Assembly (NCBI GenBank): GCA_024230435.1
Contig: JAAERL010000739.1
Span: forward strand, 30,792 to 94,791
Direction: 5' to 3'
Source of the DNA: Desulfobacteraceae bacterium
GTDB taxonomy: Bacteria > Desulfobacterota > Desulfobacteria > Desulfobacterales > Desulfosarcinaceae
Length of the DNA stretch: 64,000 nucleotides
The notes below the pieces were generated by a model. That model worked only from the letters and a program-made list of their open reading frames with translations. It was not told where the DNA came from and searched no databases. A program made the position numbers and the translations under genes. Below, piece by piece: positions 44,753 through 54,720 of this stretch (position 1 is its first letter; every line of letters starts with the position of its first letter).

Positions 44753-44917
44753 GGTCGAGGAAGATGCAAATCGCCTTATCTTGCTTTTGAATACGCTTTG
44801 GTTTGCTGCATCAATGGGCGCAACAAAAAAATGCGCCCGTGGATGGCCCTGGGAAAACAGCCAATCCGTCACAATATCGCATGATTTGTGTCTTCCTCGA
44901 CCCAAAATTAAATATAC
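44753..44917. repeat. Dispersed palindromic repeat, copy R7
   Basis: Left end AAGGGTCGAGGAAGATGCAA; right end, reverse complemented, TGGGTCGAGGAAGACACAAA. It lies between the phasin promoter region and phaR and has no coding capacity I would accept. Confidence 0.8.
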
Positions 44918-44944
44918 TAAGCGTTGAAGGTCTAACGGTGTGGA

Positions 44945-45409
44945 ATGAACAAAACTATAGTTATAAAGAAATATGCAAACCGGAGATTGTATAATACGGA
45001 AACAAGCGCTTATGTCACTTTAAACCAGGTGGCCGACTATATTCGGCAGGGGCGCCAAGTGTCTATTACGGATGCAAAAACAAAGGAAGATGTAACGGCC
45101 TTTATTTTAACCCAGATCGTATTGGAAGAGGCAAAAAACAGGAACACCCTTTTACCTGACCACTTATTACACCTTATCATACGTTATGGCGATAATTTGC
45201 TTGGAGAATTTTTGGAAAAGTATTTTTCCCAAATTTTTCAACATTTTGTAGCACATAAATCCGTTATGGACAGCCAGTTTCAGAAATGGCTTGAGATAGG
45301 GCTTAATATTTCCGAGACAGCCCAAAAAAACTTTGGCAAAATAAATCCTTTCCAATCCGCTTTGGATCCTTTTGGCTCCTTTTCAAAAAAAAATGACAAA
45401 AAGAAATAA
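44945..45409 (+). CDS. phaR: PHA granule regulator PhaR
   Basis: A 154-residue protein with the PhaR DNA-binding domain (IVIKKYANRRLYNTETSAYV, LNQVADYIRQGRQVSITDAK) and the PHB-accumulation regulatory domain (VTAFILTQIVLEEAKN). PhaR represses phasin genes until polymer granules titrate it away. It is transcribed away from the phasin-like genes, with the candidate TGCAACAT sites between. The C-terminal third (GKINPFQSALDPFGSFSKKN) is short. Identity is firm. Confidence 0.93.
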   Translation: MNKTIVIKKYANRRLYNTETSAYVTLNQVADYIRQGRQVSITDAKTKEDVTAFILTQIVLEEAKNRNTLLPDHLLHLIIRYGDNLLGEFLEKYFSQIFQHFVAHKSVMDSQFQKWLEIGLNISETAQKNFGKINPFQSALDPFGSFSKKNDKKK

Positions 45410-45637
45410 TGCATTATATTCGCAAAGGATTTAATACTTGCATTTAAAAAAAAATTATGGTTATAGTTCCACCAAGTGAGGGGCGTAGCCTCGCCTTCGG
45501 TATGCACGCCTTTTGCTCATCTCTTAAAGTGCGTATGGTTAATTCTCAGTTTTCTTTCGGTTTTCTTTCAGGTTTTTTTCGATTTTTTTTGAAAAATTAA
45601 TACCTTCGGGAGTAAATATAAGCTACTGAGGTGAGAC

Positions 45638-45826
45638 ATGTCTAAAAATACAACAAAAGACGAACACCAACCCCATTTCTATGAAGAACCCGCTTCTGAT
45701 AAACGCCGGCAGCAATGTGACAGACGCCAACAGGATGGTAAGGGATACACTTATGTTCAGATGGTGGGTTGGATTTGTCGAAGAGAGAAATCACGACGCG
45801 ATCACGATAATGATACAGATTATTAG
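45638..45826 (+). CDS. Small basic protein, unknown
   Basis: A 62-residue charged protein: MSKNTTKDEHQPHFYEEPAS, DKRRQQCDRRQQDG, TYVQMVGWICRREKSRRDHD. Preceded by a GAGGTGAGAC ribosome-binding site 5 nt before the ATG and lies in a gap between phaR and lon. No family recognised. The DRRQ and RREKSRR motifs look nucleic-acid- or membrane-surface-binding, without proof. Confidence 0.5.
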   Translation: MSKNTTKDEHQPHFYEEPASDKRRQQCDRRQQDGKGYTYVQMVGWICRREKSRRDHDNDTDY

Positions 45827-45971
45827 GCCGATACTATCCCGCAAATCTTGAAGGACACGTACGCCTCGGAACACTTGGCGATGGTGCTCTTATTGAATCT
45901 TTTCTCTGAATAAATAATCCCGAACAATATAAAACAATTATGATGTGCCCGATCTGTTATTTTTAATAATA

Positions 45972-46006
45972 AAGACCCGCCGGATAAATTGGCGGGCTTA
46001 ATTTTT
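45972..46006. terminator. Terminator after lon
   Basis: CCCGCC and GGCGGG pair with an 8-10 nt AT-rich loop. On the minus strand it is followed by TCTTTATTATT, on the plus strand by TTAATTTTT; it lies 15 nt beyond the lon stop codon and may serve both directions. Confidence 0.75.
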
Positions 46007-46020
46007 AGAAAAACAAATGA

Positions 46021-48462
46021 TCAGTTAATAGGTGCATGTTTATCGACTGATTTTCCGCCGGTCATGGAAAAAGGAACGTCCTGCTTATTAAAAAGTGTCT
46101 CGCCTTCTTCAAGAACCAAAGCATGGCCGAAAACCTCGTCCAGATGTTCAACCGAAACGATTTCCAACTGCTTGGAAATACTGGCAGGAATGTCTTTAAG
46201 GTCTTTTTCATTATCTTTTGGGATAATTACTTTTTTAATCCCTCCCCGATGGGCGGCCAGTATTTTTTCCTTCAGGCCGCCAATGGGAAGCACTCGGCCG
46301 CGCAGGGTAATTTCTCCAGTCATGGCGACATCCCTGCGGGCAGGGCGTTTGGTCAAGGCGGAAACAAGTGATGTGCACATTGCGATTCCCGCAGAAGGCC
46401 CGTCTTTGGAAATCGCCCCCTCGGGAATATGGATATGTAAATCCATTTTGCGATAAAAGCCTGGTTCTATCGAAAGGTGTTCGGCCCTGGACCGTACGAA
46501 GCTTACGGCGGCTTGAGCCGACTCTTTCATTACCTCACCCAGCTTTCCGGTTACCGTAACATTACCCTTGCCCGGCATAGTCAATGTTTCCACGAACAAC
46601 AGCTCTCCGCCGAACTGGGTCCAGGCCATGCCTGTAACCATTCCAACATGGTCCTTTTCCTCAATTTCGTTTTTCTTAAACTTGGGAGGACCTAGATATT
46701 TTTCAACAGTTGATTCGCTGACGCGGATGATTTTTTTCGGGTCCTCTTTTACAATCTGGCGGGCAACTTTTCGGCATACACCGGCTATTTCACGTTCCAG
46801 ATTTCGCACTCCGGATTCACGTGTATAGCGGTTAATGATAGTATAGACGGCATTTTGGGATAAATTGATCTGATCCTGAGTTAAACCATTGGATTTGATT
46901 TGTTTGGGGATGAGAAACTCATTGGCGATATTATATTTTTCATGTTCAGTGTATCCAGGCAGACGGATAATTTCCATGCGGTCCTGAAGGGGCAAGGGAA
47001 TATCCGGCAAAGTGTTTGCCGTTGTAATGAACAAAATATCTGACAGATCATAATCCAAATCCAGGTAATGATCATTGAAGGCAAAGTTTTGTTCCGGATC
47101 CAGCACTTCTAACAAGGCCGCGCTAGGATCGCCTCGAAAATCCATACTCATTTTGTCAACTTCATCAAGACAAAATACCGGATTGTTGGTGCCTGTTTTT
47201 TTCAATGACTGTATGATTTTACCCGGAAGCGCGCCAATATAGGTTCGCCGGTGCCCCCTGATTTCAGCCTCGTCCCGGACCCCGCCAAGAGACAGACGCA
47301 CGAACTTACGCCGTGTAGCACGTGCAACCGATCGCGCCAGGGAGGTTTTTCCTACGCCGGGCGGGCCTACCAGACAAAGAATGGGTCCGCGTATTTTTTT
47401 TACCAGCGCCTGGACAGCCAAATATTCCAATATGCGTTCTTTTGGTTTTTCCAAGCCATAGTGATCTTCATTTAGTATATTTTCGGCCTCTTCGATATCA
47501 ATACGAACACGGCTGCGTTCGAACCAGGGCAAGCTGATAATCCAATCGATATAATTACGCACAACCGTCGCTTCCGCAGACATTGGCGTCATAAGCTTTA
47601 GTTTTTTAAACTCCTGACGAGTTTTTGCAGCAACTTCCCTGGGCATGCGTTTACGCTTAATCCGCTTTTCAAGGTCCTGAAGTTCATCTGTGGCATCATC
47701 TTCAGTGCCCATTTCCTTTCTAATGGCCCGCATTTGCTCATTAAGGTAATAGTTTTTCTGGGTCGTTTCCATCTGCTCCTTGACCCGGCCCTTAATACGC
47801 TGATCCATACGGAAAACTTCAACCTCCAGATTGATCAGCTCTAGCAGCAAACTCATACGCCTATCCAAGGGCGAAGCTTCAAGCAAACGTTGTTTATCTT
47901 CAATTTTAAAAGCAAAATGTTGAGCGATGGTATCCACTAATTTGGAATAATCTGTTGTTGCCGCAACCTTTGCAATAAGATCTTTTGAGATGTTCTTATT
48001 TATTTTGGCATATGATTCAAATGATTCCTTAATTGAACGCGATAAGGTCTCGGCTTCCGTTGGTGATGCGACAACTTCTTTAACTGGCTCCAGCTCCACC
48101 TGGAAATAATCTTCTTCTCGCTGAAAGCTGCGCACGTGAGCCCTGACCTGGCCTTCAACCAGGGCCTTGACTGTACCATCAGGTAAGCGCAACAGCTGTA
48201 GCACTGTTCCGATAACTCCCACACGCTTAATATCCTTTTCGCCGGGATTATCGATATCAGCTTTGCACTGGGTTGCCAGAAAAATATGCTTGCCTTCCGT
48301 ATTCATGGCATTGGACAAGGCGGACACCGACTTGGGGCGGCCCACAAATAATGGGGCAACCATGTGCGGAAAAACCACGATATCTCTTAAGGGCAGCAAA
48401 GGCAGTTTGTTCGTCGGCTGCGGATTGTCGTCATTTCTAAAAAATCTTGTAATGTTGACCAT
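46021..48462 (-). CDS. lon: ATP-dependent protease Lon
   Basis: An 813-residue Lon protease. N-terminal substrate domain (LPLLPLRDIVVFPHMVAPLF), AAA+ module with Walker A GPPGVGKTSLARSVA and Walker B FCLDEVDKM, and C-terminal protease domain with the catalytic Ser in KDGPSAG and Lys in GLKEKILAAHRGGI. It degrades damaged and regulatory proteins. Last gene of the tig-clpP-clpX-lon cluster, 31 nt after clpX, with a terminator directly behind. Full length and very secure. Confidence 0.97.
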   Translation of the reverse strand: MVNITRFFRNDDNPQPTNKLPLLPLRDIVVFPHMVAPLFVGRPKSVSALSNAMNTEGKHIFLATQCKADIDNPGEKDIKRVGVIGTVLQLLRLPDGTVKALVEGQVRAHVRSFQREEDYFQVELEPVKEVVASPTEAETLSRSIKESFESYAKINKNISKDLIAKVAATTDYSKLVDTIAQHFAFKIEDKQRLLEASPLDRRMSLLLELINLEVEVFRMDQRIKGRVKEQMETTQKNYYLNEQMRAIRKEMGTEDDATDELQDLEKRIKRKRMPREVAAKTRQEFKKLKLMTPMSAEATVVRNYIDWIISLPWFERSRVRIDIEEAENILNEDHYGLEKPKERILEYLAVQALVKKIRGPILCLVGPPGVGKTSLARSVARATRRKFVRLSLGGVRDEAEIRGHRRTYIGALPGKIIQSLKKTGTNNPVFCLDEVDKMSMDFRGDPSAALLEVLDPEQNFAFNDHYLDLDYDLSDILFITTANTLPDIPLPLQDRMEIIRLPGYTEHEKYNIANEFLIPKQIKSNGLTQDQINLSQNAVYTIINRYTRESGVRNLEREIAGVCRKVARQIVKEDPKKIIRVSESTVEKYLGPPKFKKNEIEEKDHVGMVTGMAWTQFGGELLFVETLTMPGKGNVTVTGKLGEVMKESAQAAVSFVRSRAEHLSIEPGFYRKMDLHIHIPEGAISKDGPSAGIAMCTSLVSALTKRPARRDVAMTGEITLRGRVLPIGGLKEKILAAHRGGIKKVIIPKDNEKDLKDIPASISKQLEIVSVEHLDEVFGHALVLEEGETLFNKQDVPFSMTGGKSVDKHAPIN

Positions 48463-48493
48463 GTCGCATCTCTTTTAAAAGGTAAAAAGCCAG

Positions 48494-49738
48494 CTAAGCT
48501 TGTTTTTTAGTCTGTTCATACAGCAAAATGGGTTCTTCTTTGTTCAGGACCACATCTTCTCCAACGACGCATTCTTTGACGTTTTCGATGGAAGGAATTT
48601 GATACATAATATCAAGCATGCAGGACTCTAAAATAGCCCTTAATCCGCGGGCGCCGGCCTTTCGCTTAACAGCTTCATTGGCGATAGCACTAAGAGCGCT
48701 GTCGGTAAAGCGCAGATTCACTTCTTCCATTTCAAACAATTTTTGATATTGCTTGACTAGCGCGTTTTTAGGTTCTGTGAGAATGCGAATCAAGGTTTCC
48801 GAGCTCAATTCGTCCAAGGTGGCAATAACCGGCAAACGTCCAAGAAACTCCGGTATGAGGCCGAATTTAACCAGATCCTCGGGTTGGATTTCCTTTAAAA
48901 TCGCGCCGATTTTTTCTTCTTTTTCCTTAACAATTTTTGCACCGAATCCCATCATTTTGGAGCCCATCCGCTTCTTAATAACATGCTCCAATCCATTAAA
49001 GGTTCCGCCACAAATAAACAAAATGTTTGAGGTATCCACTTTTACAAAATCCTGCTGCGGATGCTTGCGGCCGCCTTTTGGCGGCACACTTGCCGTGGTT
49101 CCCTCAATGATTTTAAGAAGAGCCTGCTGGACCCCCTCGCCGGAAACGTCCCTTGTGATGGAGGGATTATCCGATTTGCCTGCGATTTTATCAATTTCAT
49201 CGATATAAACAATACCCCGCTTTGCCTTCTCCACGTCATAATCCGCGTTTTGCAGCAAAGACAAAATAATGTTTTCAACATCTTCACCAACATAACCGGC
49301 CTCGGTGAGGCTGGTGGCGTCGGCGATTGTAAACGGTACATTCAGAAAGCGGGCAAGGGTTTGGGCCAGCAATGTTTTACCGCATCCTGTGGGACCGATA
49401 AGCAAAATATTGCTTTTCTGGATTTCCACATCACCATTGGTAACAGCCGAATCTAAACGCTTGTAGTGATTGTAAACGGCAACGGCCAGGATTTTTTTGG
49501 CAATATCCTGTTCGATCACATAATCATCCAGCTTTTCTTTGATCTCATTAGGGCTCAAGAGACCGGCCAGCTCACTGGCCTCCTTTTCAGTTTCCTCTTC
49601 AATGATCTCACTGCAAAGCTGGATACATTCATCACAAATATATACAGCCGGACCGGCGATCAGCTTTTTGACCTCTTTTTGATTTTTGCCGCAAAACGAG
49701 CAAAAAAGATTATCATTGGGATCGTCTTTTTTGGCCAT
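48494..49738 (-). CDS. clpX: Clp protease ATPase subunit ClpX
   Basis: A 414-residue AAA+ unfoldase. It has the N-terminal zinc-binding domain ([23 protein letters not shown]), Walker [13 protein letters not shown], Walker [11 protein letters not shown] and sensor residues typical of ClpX. It unfolds tagged substrates and feeds ClpP, encoded 5 nt upstream. Normal length. Confidence 0.97.
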   Translation of the reverse strand: MAKKDDPNDNLFCSFCGKNQKEVKKLIAGPAVYICDECIQLCSEIIEEETEKEASELAGLLSPNEIKEKLDDYVIEQDIAKKILAVAVYNHYKRLDSAVTNGDVEIQKSNILLIGPTGCGKTLLAQTLARFLNVPFTIADATSLTEAGYVGEDVENIILSLLQNADYDVEKAKRGIVYIDEIDKIAGKSDNPSITRDVSGEGVQQALLKIIEGTTASVPPKGGRKHPQQDFVKVDTSNILFICGGTFNGLEHVIKKRMGSKMMGFGAKIVKEKEEKIGAILKEIQPEDLVKFGLIPEFLGRLPVIATLDELSSETLIRILTEPKNALVKQYQKLFEMEEVNLRFTDSALSAIANEAVKRKAGARGLRAILESCMLDIMYQIPSIENVKECVVGEDVVLNKEEPILLYEQTKKQA

Positions 49739-49743
49739 TGTGG

Positions 49744-50358
49744 TTACGCCTCCACTTTATCAATAATTTCCAGATCATCACGGTTACGTATGACGTGATC
49801 TACAATTCCGTATTGTTTTGCTTCCGCACCGGACATAAAATAATCACGGTCGGTATCTAATCGAATCTGCTCAAGATCTTTGCCCGTATGCCCTTTGAGG
49901 ATGTTGTTCAAAGCCTCTTTCATACGCAAAATTTCCTTGGCTTGAATTTCGATATCCGAAGCTTGCCCCTGGAAACCTCCCATAGGCTGATGAATCATGA
50001 TCCTTGAATTAGGCAAAGAGTATCTTTTTTTGGATGTGCCTGCCGAAAGAAGCAGGGCGCCCATGCTGGCGGCCTGACCAATACACACGGTTGCAATATC
50101 TGGTTTGATATATTGCATTGTGTCATAAACCGCCATGCCCGCAGTTACAACGCCTCCCGGTGAATTGATATAAAAATTAATATCTTTATCAGGGTCTTCA
50201 GACTCAAGAAACAGCAACTGGGCTATCAGAAGGTTTGCAACTTCATCATTTATAGCTGTTCCTAAAAAAATTATCCGATCCTTTAGCAACCGGGAATAAA
50301 TATCATAGGCTCTTTCGCCTCGGCTGGTTTGATCAATTACCATTGGAATAATTGTCAC
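49744..50358 (-). CDS. clpP: Clp protease proteolytic subunit ClpP
   Basis: A 204-residue serine peptidase. Catalytic Ser in [11 protein letters not shown], His in MIHQPMGG, Asp in [10 protein letters not shown]. It starts with GTG at 50358, preceded by GGAG 8 nt upstream, which places a rare start codon on a highly used gene; the following ATG (MVIDQTSR, 15 nt in) would also give a functional N-terminus. It forms the tetradecameric chamber for ClpX. Confidence 0.96.
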   Translation of the reverse strand: MTIIPMVIDQTSRGERAYDIYSRLLKDRIIFLGTAINDEVANLLIAQLLFLESEDPDKDINFYINSPGGVVTAGMAVYDTMQYIKPDIATVCIGQAASMGALLLSAGTSKKRYSLPNSRIMIHQPMGGFQGQASDIEIQAKEILRMKEALNNILKGHTGKDLEQIRLDTDRDYFMSGAEAKQYGIVDHVIRNRDDLEIIDKVEA

Positions 50359-50479
50359 AGTGTTACTCCTTTTTCAATTCTAGCGCCTCAGATCGCCCAA
50401 ATTCCGATCATAGGCCAGCGTGACTGGTTTTATTTGAAATACCGCTATCTCGGGTTGAAGCGAAATTGACTTTCTTAAA

Positions 50480-51799
50480 TCATTTGGCTTCGGCCTTTTG
50501 CTCAGTCTCAACCTCTTGGATCTTGCTACTCTCAATGATAAGCTTCAAAACTTTCTTTTCAAGCAAGGTGTGTTTTAAAAAGGCCATTCCATCTTGATTC
50601 GTTTGATAAAATTGCCTTAGCTGCTCAGCTGGTTGTTGATATGTATCGGCCATTTCCTGGAAACCTTGATCAAGTTCGGCATCTGTTAAAGTCAGCTTTT
50701 TTTGATCAATCAGTTTGCCCAAAATTAAATGACGGCGCACCTGTTTTTCAGCGATATCACGATATTTTTCCGAAAGCGCTTGCCTTGATAAACCAACATC
50801 TTCAAGCTTTCGATTATTTTGGGTAAACTTTTTTTCCGCATCGGTTACAATATGCTCAAGTTCAGATGCCACCATAACTTCGGGAAGCTCAAAATCAGAT
50901 TTTTCCATCAGCTTTTGAAAAATCTGTTCATTAAGTTCCTGTTCAGTTCGCTTATCATACCCTTGCATAAGGTTTTCAGTAATTTTTGATTTCAATGTAT
51001 TCATGCAATCAAATTGATCACTTATACTTTTTGCGAATTCGTCATTGAGTTCAGGTAAAATTTCCTCCTGAATCTCATTAAGCTTAACCTTGAAAACCAA
51101 TTTTTGTCCAGCTAATGATTTATTAAAATAGTCGTCAGGAAAAGTTATATCGATATCCTTTTGTTCATTAACCTGCATGCCCACCAGACCATCATCCAGA
51201 TCCTTAACCACCTGAGCTTCACCTACCTGGACATTGAAATTTTCAGTTTTTTTAGTATTTTCATGGGGTTGTCCATTTATAAACCCTTCGTAATCAATGA
51301 TAACGATGTCACCTGTCTGAACGGGCCGGTCCTGCTCTATTTTTTTCCGTTGAGCCATATTTTTGCGAATCATTTTAAGCTGCAGGCCAACTTCCTCATC
51401 GTTTACCGTATATTTTGTCTTCGTTAATTCAAGCCCATCAATATCAATATCCTTAATTTCAGGGTGTATTTCAACTTCGGCATTAAATGAATAGGATGAC
51501 TTTGTATTCAGTTCCGGCGGATTAATTTTTGGATTGCCCACAATTCGTAAATTGGTTTCCTGTATTGCTTCCAGAAGGGCATTTTGGATCAATTTGCCTG
51601 AGACATCGCTTTTTACATCCTTGCCATAAATCCGCTCCAATACCGTCCGAGGTATTTTACCTTGCCGAAATCCTTTGATTTTAGCGGTCTTTTTTAGCTG
51701 CTGGTAGGCGCTCTCAACTTCTGTGGTCACATCCTCGTGCGGCACTTCGATGTGTAGCACTTTTTTTACCGAACTTTGATCTTCAACCGAAACTTTCAT
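50480..51799 (-). CDS. tig: Trigger factor
   Basis: A 439-residue ribosome-associated chaperone. The ribosome-binding signature is FRQGKIPRTVLERIYG; the FKBP-like PPIase domain lies around residues 160-245 (DIVIIDYEGFINGQ, TFPDDYFNKSLAG); the C-terminal chaperone arms follow. It heads the protein-quality cluster tig-clpP-clpX-lon, a conserved order in many Proteobacteria. Full length. Confidence 0.96.
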   Translation of the reverse strand: MKVSVEDQSSVKKVLHIEVPHEDVTTEVESAYQQLKKTAKIKGFRQGKIPRTVLERIYGKDVKSDVSGKLIQNALLEAIQETNLRIVGNPKINPPELNTKSSYSFNAEVEIHPEIKDIDIDGLELTKTKYTVNDEEVGLQLKMIRKNMAQRKKIEQDRPVQTGDIVIIDYEGFINGQPHENTKKTENFNVQVGEAQVVKDLDDGLVGMQVNEQKDIDITFPDDYFNKSLAGQKLVFKVKLNEIQEEILPELNDEFAKSISDQFDCMNTLKSKITENLMQGYDKRTEQELNEQIFQKLMEKSDFELPEVMVASELEHIVTDAEKKFTQNNRKLEDVGLSRQALSEKYRDIAEKQVRRHLILGKLIDQKKLTLTDAELDQGFQEMADTYQQPAEQLRQFYQTNQDGMAFLKHTLLEKKVLKLIIESSKIQEVETEQKAEAK

Positions 51800-51824
51800 C
51801 TCTTGTCATACCTTTCCTAATAAT

Positions 51825-51860
51825 AAAGTGCCCAAGACATTTTATCTTAAGGCACTTTTG
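51825..51860 (-). terminator. Terminator after tRNA-Leu
   Basis: AAAGTGCC and GGCACTTT pair with an AT-rich loop; on the minus strand the stem is followed by ATTATTA. It sits downstream of tRNA-Leu and 26 nt before the tig start codon, so it could end the tRNA transcript or act as an attenuator for tig. Confidence 0.55.
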
Positions 51861-51983
51861 AAATTATCAAAAACAACAATCTGCGGATAAAATCCCAAAT
51901 TGTTTTATGTTGATCGGTCAGGGGTCCTCCAGCCTTCCTTGCGGGCGTCGCCTGAAAAAGTGCCATTAATGGATGGCCAGGGA

Positions 51984-52070
51984 TGGTGCGAGAGGGGAGA
52001 CTTGAACTCCCACTCTGTCGCCAGAGCTGGATCCTAAGTCCAGTGCGTCTACCAATTCCGCCACTCTCGC
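51984..52070 (-). tRNA. tRNA-Leu (TAG)
   Basis: An 87-nt class II tRNA on the minus strand starting GCGAGAGTGGCGGAATTGG, anticodon loop CTTAGGA between CTGGA and TCCAG, a variable arm (CTCTGGCGACAGAGT), T-arm GGGAGTTCAAGTCTCCC and an encoded CCA. Confidence 0.95.
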
Positions 52071-52206
52071 ATTTTTAGGGGCCAGTATGTTGCCCGGTAC
52101 TATCACTAGGCACTTGACATTCAAACCCTTTACGCCTACTGAATTCCATATAGCTTATGGTAGTTAGTATCAAACACTTTGGGTGTCAAGATAAATTGGG
52201 CTTATT

Positions 52207-52962
52207 ATGATTAAAACAAACCGATTTTTGGTATTTTTTATATTCATTTATTTTATAATATTAGCCAATTCGTTTACAATCTGCTATGCGGGCGAACCAA
52301 TAGACAAGGCGTTGAAAACCGTTGTCATCGATCCTGGACATGGCGGCCGTGACATCGGAGCCAAGGGACCACAGGGTTCTCTTGAAAAAGACGTTTGCCT
52401 GGAGCTTGCCCAGCACATATTCTCTTATCTAAAATCCGAATATAATGTCATCCTCACCCGTTCAGCCGATTATGCCGTTGAAATCCGTGACCGCGCAGCT
52501 ATAGCCAACCATTACAAGGCTGATGCCTTTATAAGCCTGCATACCGGCGGCAGTTTCCAGCATAGCGCATCCAGAATCGTAATTTATACCTGCAAACCGG
52601 GGTCCGGTCAAACTGCGCCGGCAGATCCAAACTCACCACGTGTAATGTGGAACCAGTTGCACAGCCGATCTGCAATGTTGAGCCGCGGATTTGCTGAACT
52701 GATGAAAAAGGCGATATCTGATATAGGGGGCGCGCCGCCTAAAATACGCAAAGCCCCCTTAAGAGTCCTTCAGGGGGCTTCAATGCCTTCCATTCTTATC
52801 GAAACAGGGCATCTTACACATTTGGACACGGAAAATACCCTGGCTTCACAGGACCGGCTGCGTGCCTATGCCCGGGCAATTGCCAATGGGCTTGAATCCT
52901 TTTTAGCCATTGATACCGGCGCCAATTTCTCATCCGCTAAGGGGATTGGCGCAAAAAAATAA
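52207..52962 (+). CDS. N-acetylmuramoyl-L-alanine amidase
   Basis: A 251-residue Amidase_3 enzyme. Residues 1-28 are a signal peptide or membrane anchor (FLVFFIFIYFIILANSF). The zinc motif begins VVIDPGHGGRDIGAKG, followed by Glu in SLEKDVCLELA, the second His in ADAFISLHTGG and the catalytic Glu in ILIETGHLTH. It cuts the amide between MurNAc and the stem peptide in periplasmic peptidoglycan. It lacks an AMIN targeting domain. Alone between two tRNA genes. Confidence 0.9.
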   Translation: MIKTNRFLVFFIFIYFIILANSFTICYAGEPIDKALKTVVIDPGHGGRDIGAKGPQGSLEKDVCLELAQHIFSYLKSEYNVILTRSADYAVEIRDRAAIANHYKADAFISLHTGGSFQHSASRIVIYTCKPGSGQTAPADPNSPRVMWNQLHSRSAMLSRGFAELMKKAISDIGGAPPKIRKAPLRVLQGASMPSILIETGHLTHLDTENTLASQDRLRAYARAIANGLESFLAIDTGANFSSAKGIGAKK

Positions 52963-52990
52963 ATGCGCAATATTTTATAATCTTTAAGAT

Positions 52991-53034
52991 TATCCAGTGA
53001 GAATTCCCGGTAATTTATTGCCGGGAGCAGTCAC
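52991..53034. repeat. Hairpin repeat, copy H2 (inverted relative to H1)
   Basis: The reverse complement, GTGACTGCTCCCGGCAATAA then ATTACCGGGAATTCTCACTG, differs from 21795-21840 at only a few positions. CCCGG/CCGGG form the stem. Located between the amidase gene and tRNA-Pro; without a T-tract it is not a classical terminator. Confidence 0.75.
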
Positions 53035-53085
53035 AAATGGCTTGATTCCACCCCTGCCTCGTGATACTTACCTGCACACTGTGTT

Positions 53086-53162
53086 CGGGGCGTGGCGCAG
53101 CCTGGTAGCGCACCTGCTTTGGGAGCAGGGAGTCGCAGGTTCAAATCCTGCCGCCCCGACCA
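53086..53162 (+). tRNA. tRNA-Pro (TGG)
   Basis: A 77-nt cloverleaf CGGGGCGTGGCGCAGCCTGG, anticodon loop TTTGGGA between CCTGC and GCAGG, T-arm CGCAGGTTCAAATCCTGC, acceptor stem CGGGGCG/CGCCCCG and an encoded CCA. Confidence 0.95.
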
Positions 53163-53164
53163 AT

Positions 53165-53208
53165 AAATTCAGGCAGTTGAAAAAACTTCAACTGCCTGAA
53201 TTTGTTTG
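53165..53208 (+). terminator. Terminator after tRNA-Pro
   Basis: AAATTCAGGCAGTTGA and TCAACTGCCTGAATTT form a 16-bp perfect stem with a 7-nt loop, followed by GTTTGT. It starts 3 nt past the CCA of tRNA-Pro. Confidence 0.85.
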
Positions 53209-53278
53209 TAAACTATGTTTTTGCCGAGTTTAAAAAGACGTGTTTACCAAAATGGCCCTGGCAATTCGCATCACTGAA

Positions 53279-53384
53279 TTTAGGCGATTGGAAGAAAAAA
53301 AATATAACATCTTAACAGATACCATATTATGCTTAGATTTTTTTTCGTCTTCAAAGCGTGCCAAACGCCATTAATCAATGAATC
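53279..53384. repeat. Dispersed palindromic repeat, truncated copy R8
   Basis: Begins TTTAGGCGATTGGAAGAAAA like R2 and R6 and keeps TTTTTTTTCGTCTTCAAAGC and the GTGCCAAA block, but lacks the right half. It stops at the stop codon of the DUF3795 gene. Confidence 0.65.
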
Positions 53385-53711
53385 TTATCTTAACGCCTCT
53401 AATGCTTTTCCGATTGAAGGGGCTAATTCTATGAATTTTTGCAATTTGTCACATTTATAGTCAGCACATTCAGCACAATTTGCGGAGCCTTTTTCAATAT
53501 TACATTTCCTGATCTCGCACTTATTTTCGCAAAAGAAAAATTTAGTGCTGTCTGATTTGCATCCATGGCAATTTATTTGTTCAGGCTTTATCTCTGTATT
53601 GTATTCAACCGTCCAATTTTCTGCGACCTCTTTGCGTTTTATATCGCTGTCTTGTTGAGTTGCTTGATATCCTTCACATTTTGAACAATCTGTTCCACAA
53701 TAAGAAATCAT
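53385..53711 (-). CDS. DUF3795 cysteine-rich protein
   Basis: A 108-residue protein: MISYCGTDCSKCEGYQAT, CHGCKSDS, CENKCEIRKCNIEKG and CAECADYKCDKLQKF. This cysteine arrangement is DUF3795; a metal-binding role is likely but the function is unknown. GGAGGATAAA ribosome-binding site precedes the ATG. Confidence 0.85.
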   Translation of the reverse strand: MISYCGTDCSKCEGYQATQQDSDIKRKEVAENWTVEYNTEIKPEQINCHGCKSDSTKFFFCENKCEIRKCNIEKGSANCAECADYKCDKLQKFIELAPSIGKALEALR

Positions 53712-53827
53712 TTTATCCTCCTTTGTTTATCATACGTGTCCTAACACAAACGCGCCATTAAAAAATTTAACTTCAACGACAGTGTTATAAAACATCCTTA
53801 TTGTGATGTATTGGAAAAATGGAACAT

Positions 53828-54580
53828 TTATGATCTGCTGAAAAATTGTATTGGGGTAAGTCCGGTCATACCTTTAAAATCATTAATCATGTGGGATTGA
53901 TCGTGAAAGCCCATATCAACTGAAAGCTGACTCCAACTGCTAAATTTCTCAGCTTTATTAAGAATTTTCTTCAGGCGAATAATCCTGTTTAGAAACTTAG
54001 GAGCCAACCCTGTATAGTTTAGACACTTTCTTGTAAAGTGTTGCCTGCTCCAGCCAACTTCAACACTGATTTGCTTTATAGGAATTTTTCCGCCGGTGCT
54101 TTGCATAAGGCTTAAAGCCCGCAACATTTGAGGCTCAACAGGGTTAAGGTTTGATAATTTTTTAACAAATTTATTGTTCAATAAGAATATCTGATCCTCT
54201 CTAGACTCTAACTCTATAAGCTGATTTGAAAAACGATTTGCTTCCTGGCCTGCAAACTCAACATAATCAACGAATAAGCCGGTTAATGCATGTACCGGAA
54301 TTTTAAAAAAAGGGTAAGCCATACCGGATTTGAACCGAAGCCCGATAAGATTGGTTTTAGTATTTAAAATTGGCCTTGTCATTGCGCCAACAACAAAACT
54401 CTTCAGAGTTGCCGTATGGTTTAGGTCAAAAATTATATCAATACAGCCATCGGGGATTATCGGTTTTTTATTTAATGAGACGGTTGCCGGATCAGCTGCA
54501 TATGACCAATAGCAATCCAAATATAATTGCAAGTGAACAGGAGGGATATATTCCTTGTAACCGTCAATAATTGCAGTCAT
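53828..54580 (-). CDS. AraC family transcriptional regulator
   Basis: A 250-residue regulator. An N-terminal sensing domain of the type seen as DUF6597 (IPDGCIDIIFDLN, VGAMTRPIL) precedes a C-terminal AraC double helix-turn-helix (IKQISVEVGWSRQHFTRKCL, WSQLSVDMGFHDQSHMINDF, GLTPIQFF). It probably binds a small ligand and controls its neighbours; no target site is visible. Start has a weak ribosome-binding site. Confidence 0.85.
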   Translation of the reverse strand: MTAIIDGYKEYIPPVHLQLYLDCYWSYAADPATVSLNKKPIIPDGCIDIIFDLNHTATLKSFVVGAMTRPILNTKTNLIGLRFKSGMAYPFFKIPVHALTGLFVDYVEFAGQEANRFSNQLIELESREDQIFLLNNKFVKKLSNLNPVEPQMLRALSLMQSTGGKIPIKQISVEVGWSRQHFTRKCLNYTGLAPKFLNRIIRLKKILNKAEKFSSWSQLSVDMGFHDQSHMINDFKGMTGLTPIQFFSRS

Positions 54581-54720
54581 TTTAACATCTTATCAATTAA
54601 CATCTTATCAATTTCAAAAATACTAGTTGAATCCTGAAAAAAGCGTTTAAAATCCTTTTTTTTATACATTACCTTGTCACAAAATCAACCGGCATACAAT
54701 TGGCAAAAGCATCTCAAACC

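Noticed and set aside
45478..45520. GTGAGGGGCGTAGCCTCGCC as another hairpin repeat copy
   Set aside because: Only a short loose likeness to the GTGACTGCTCCC elements; not enough to group it with them.
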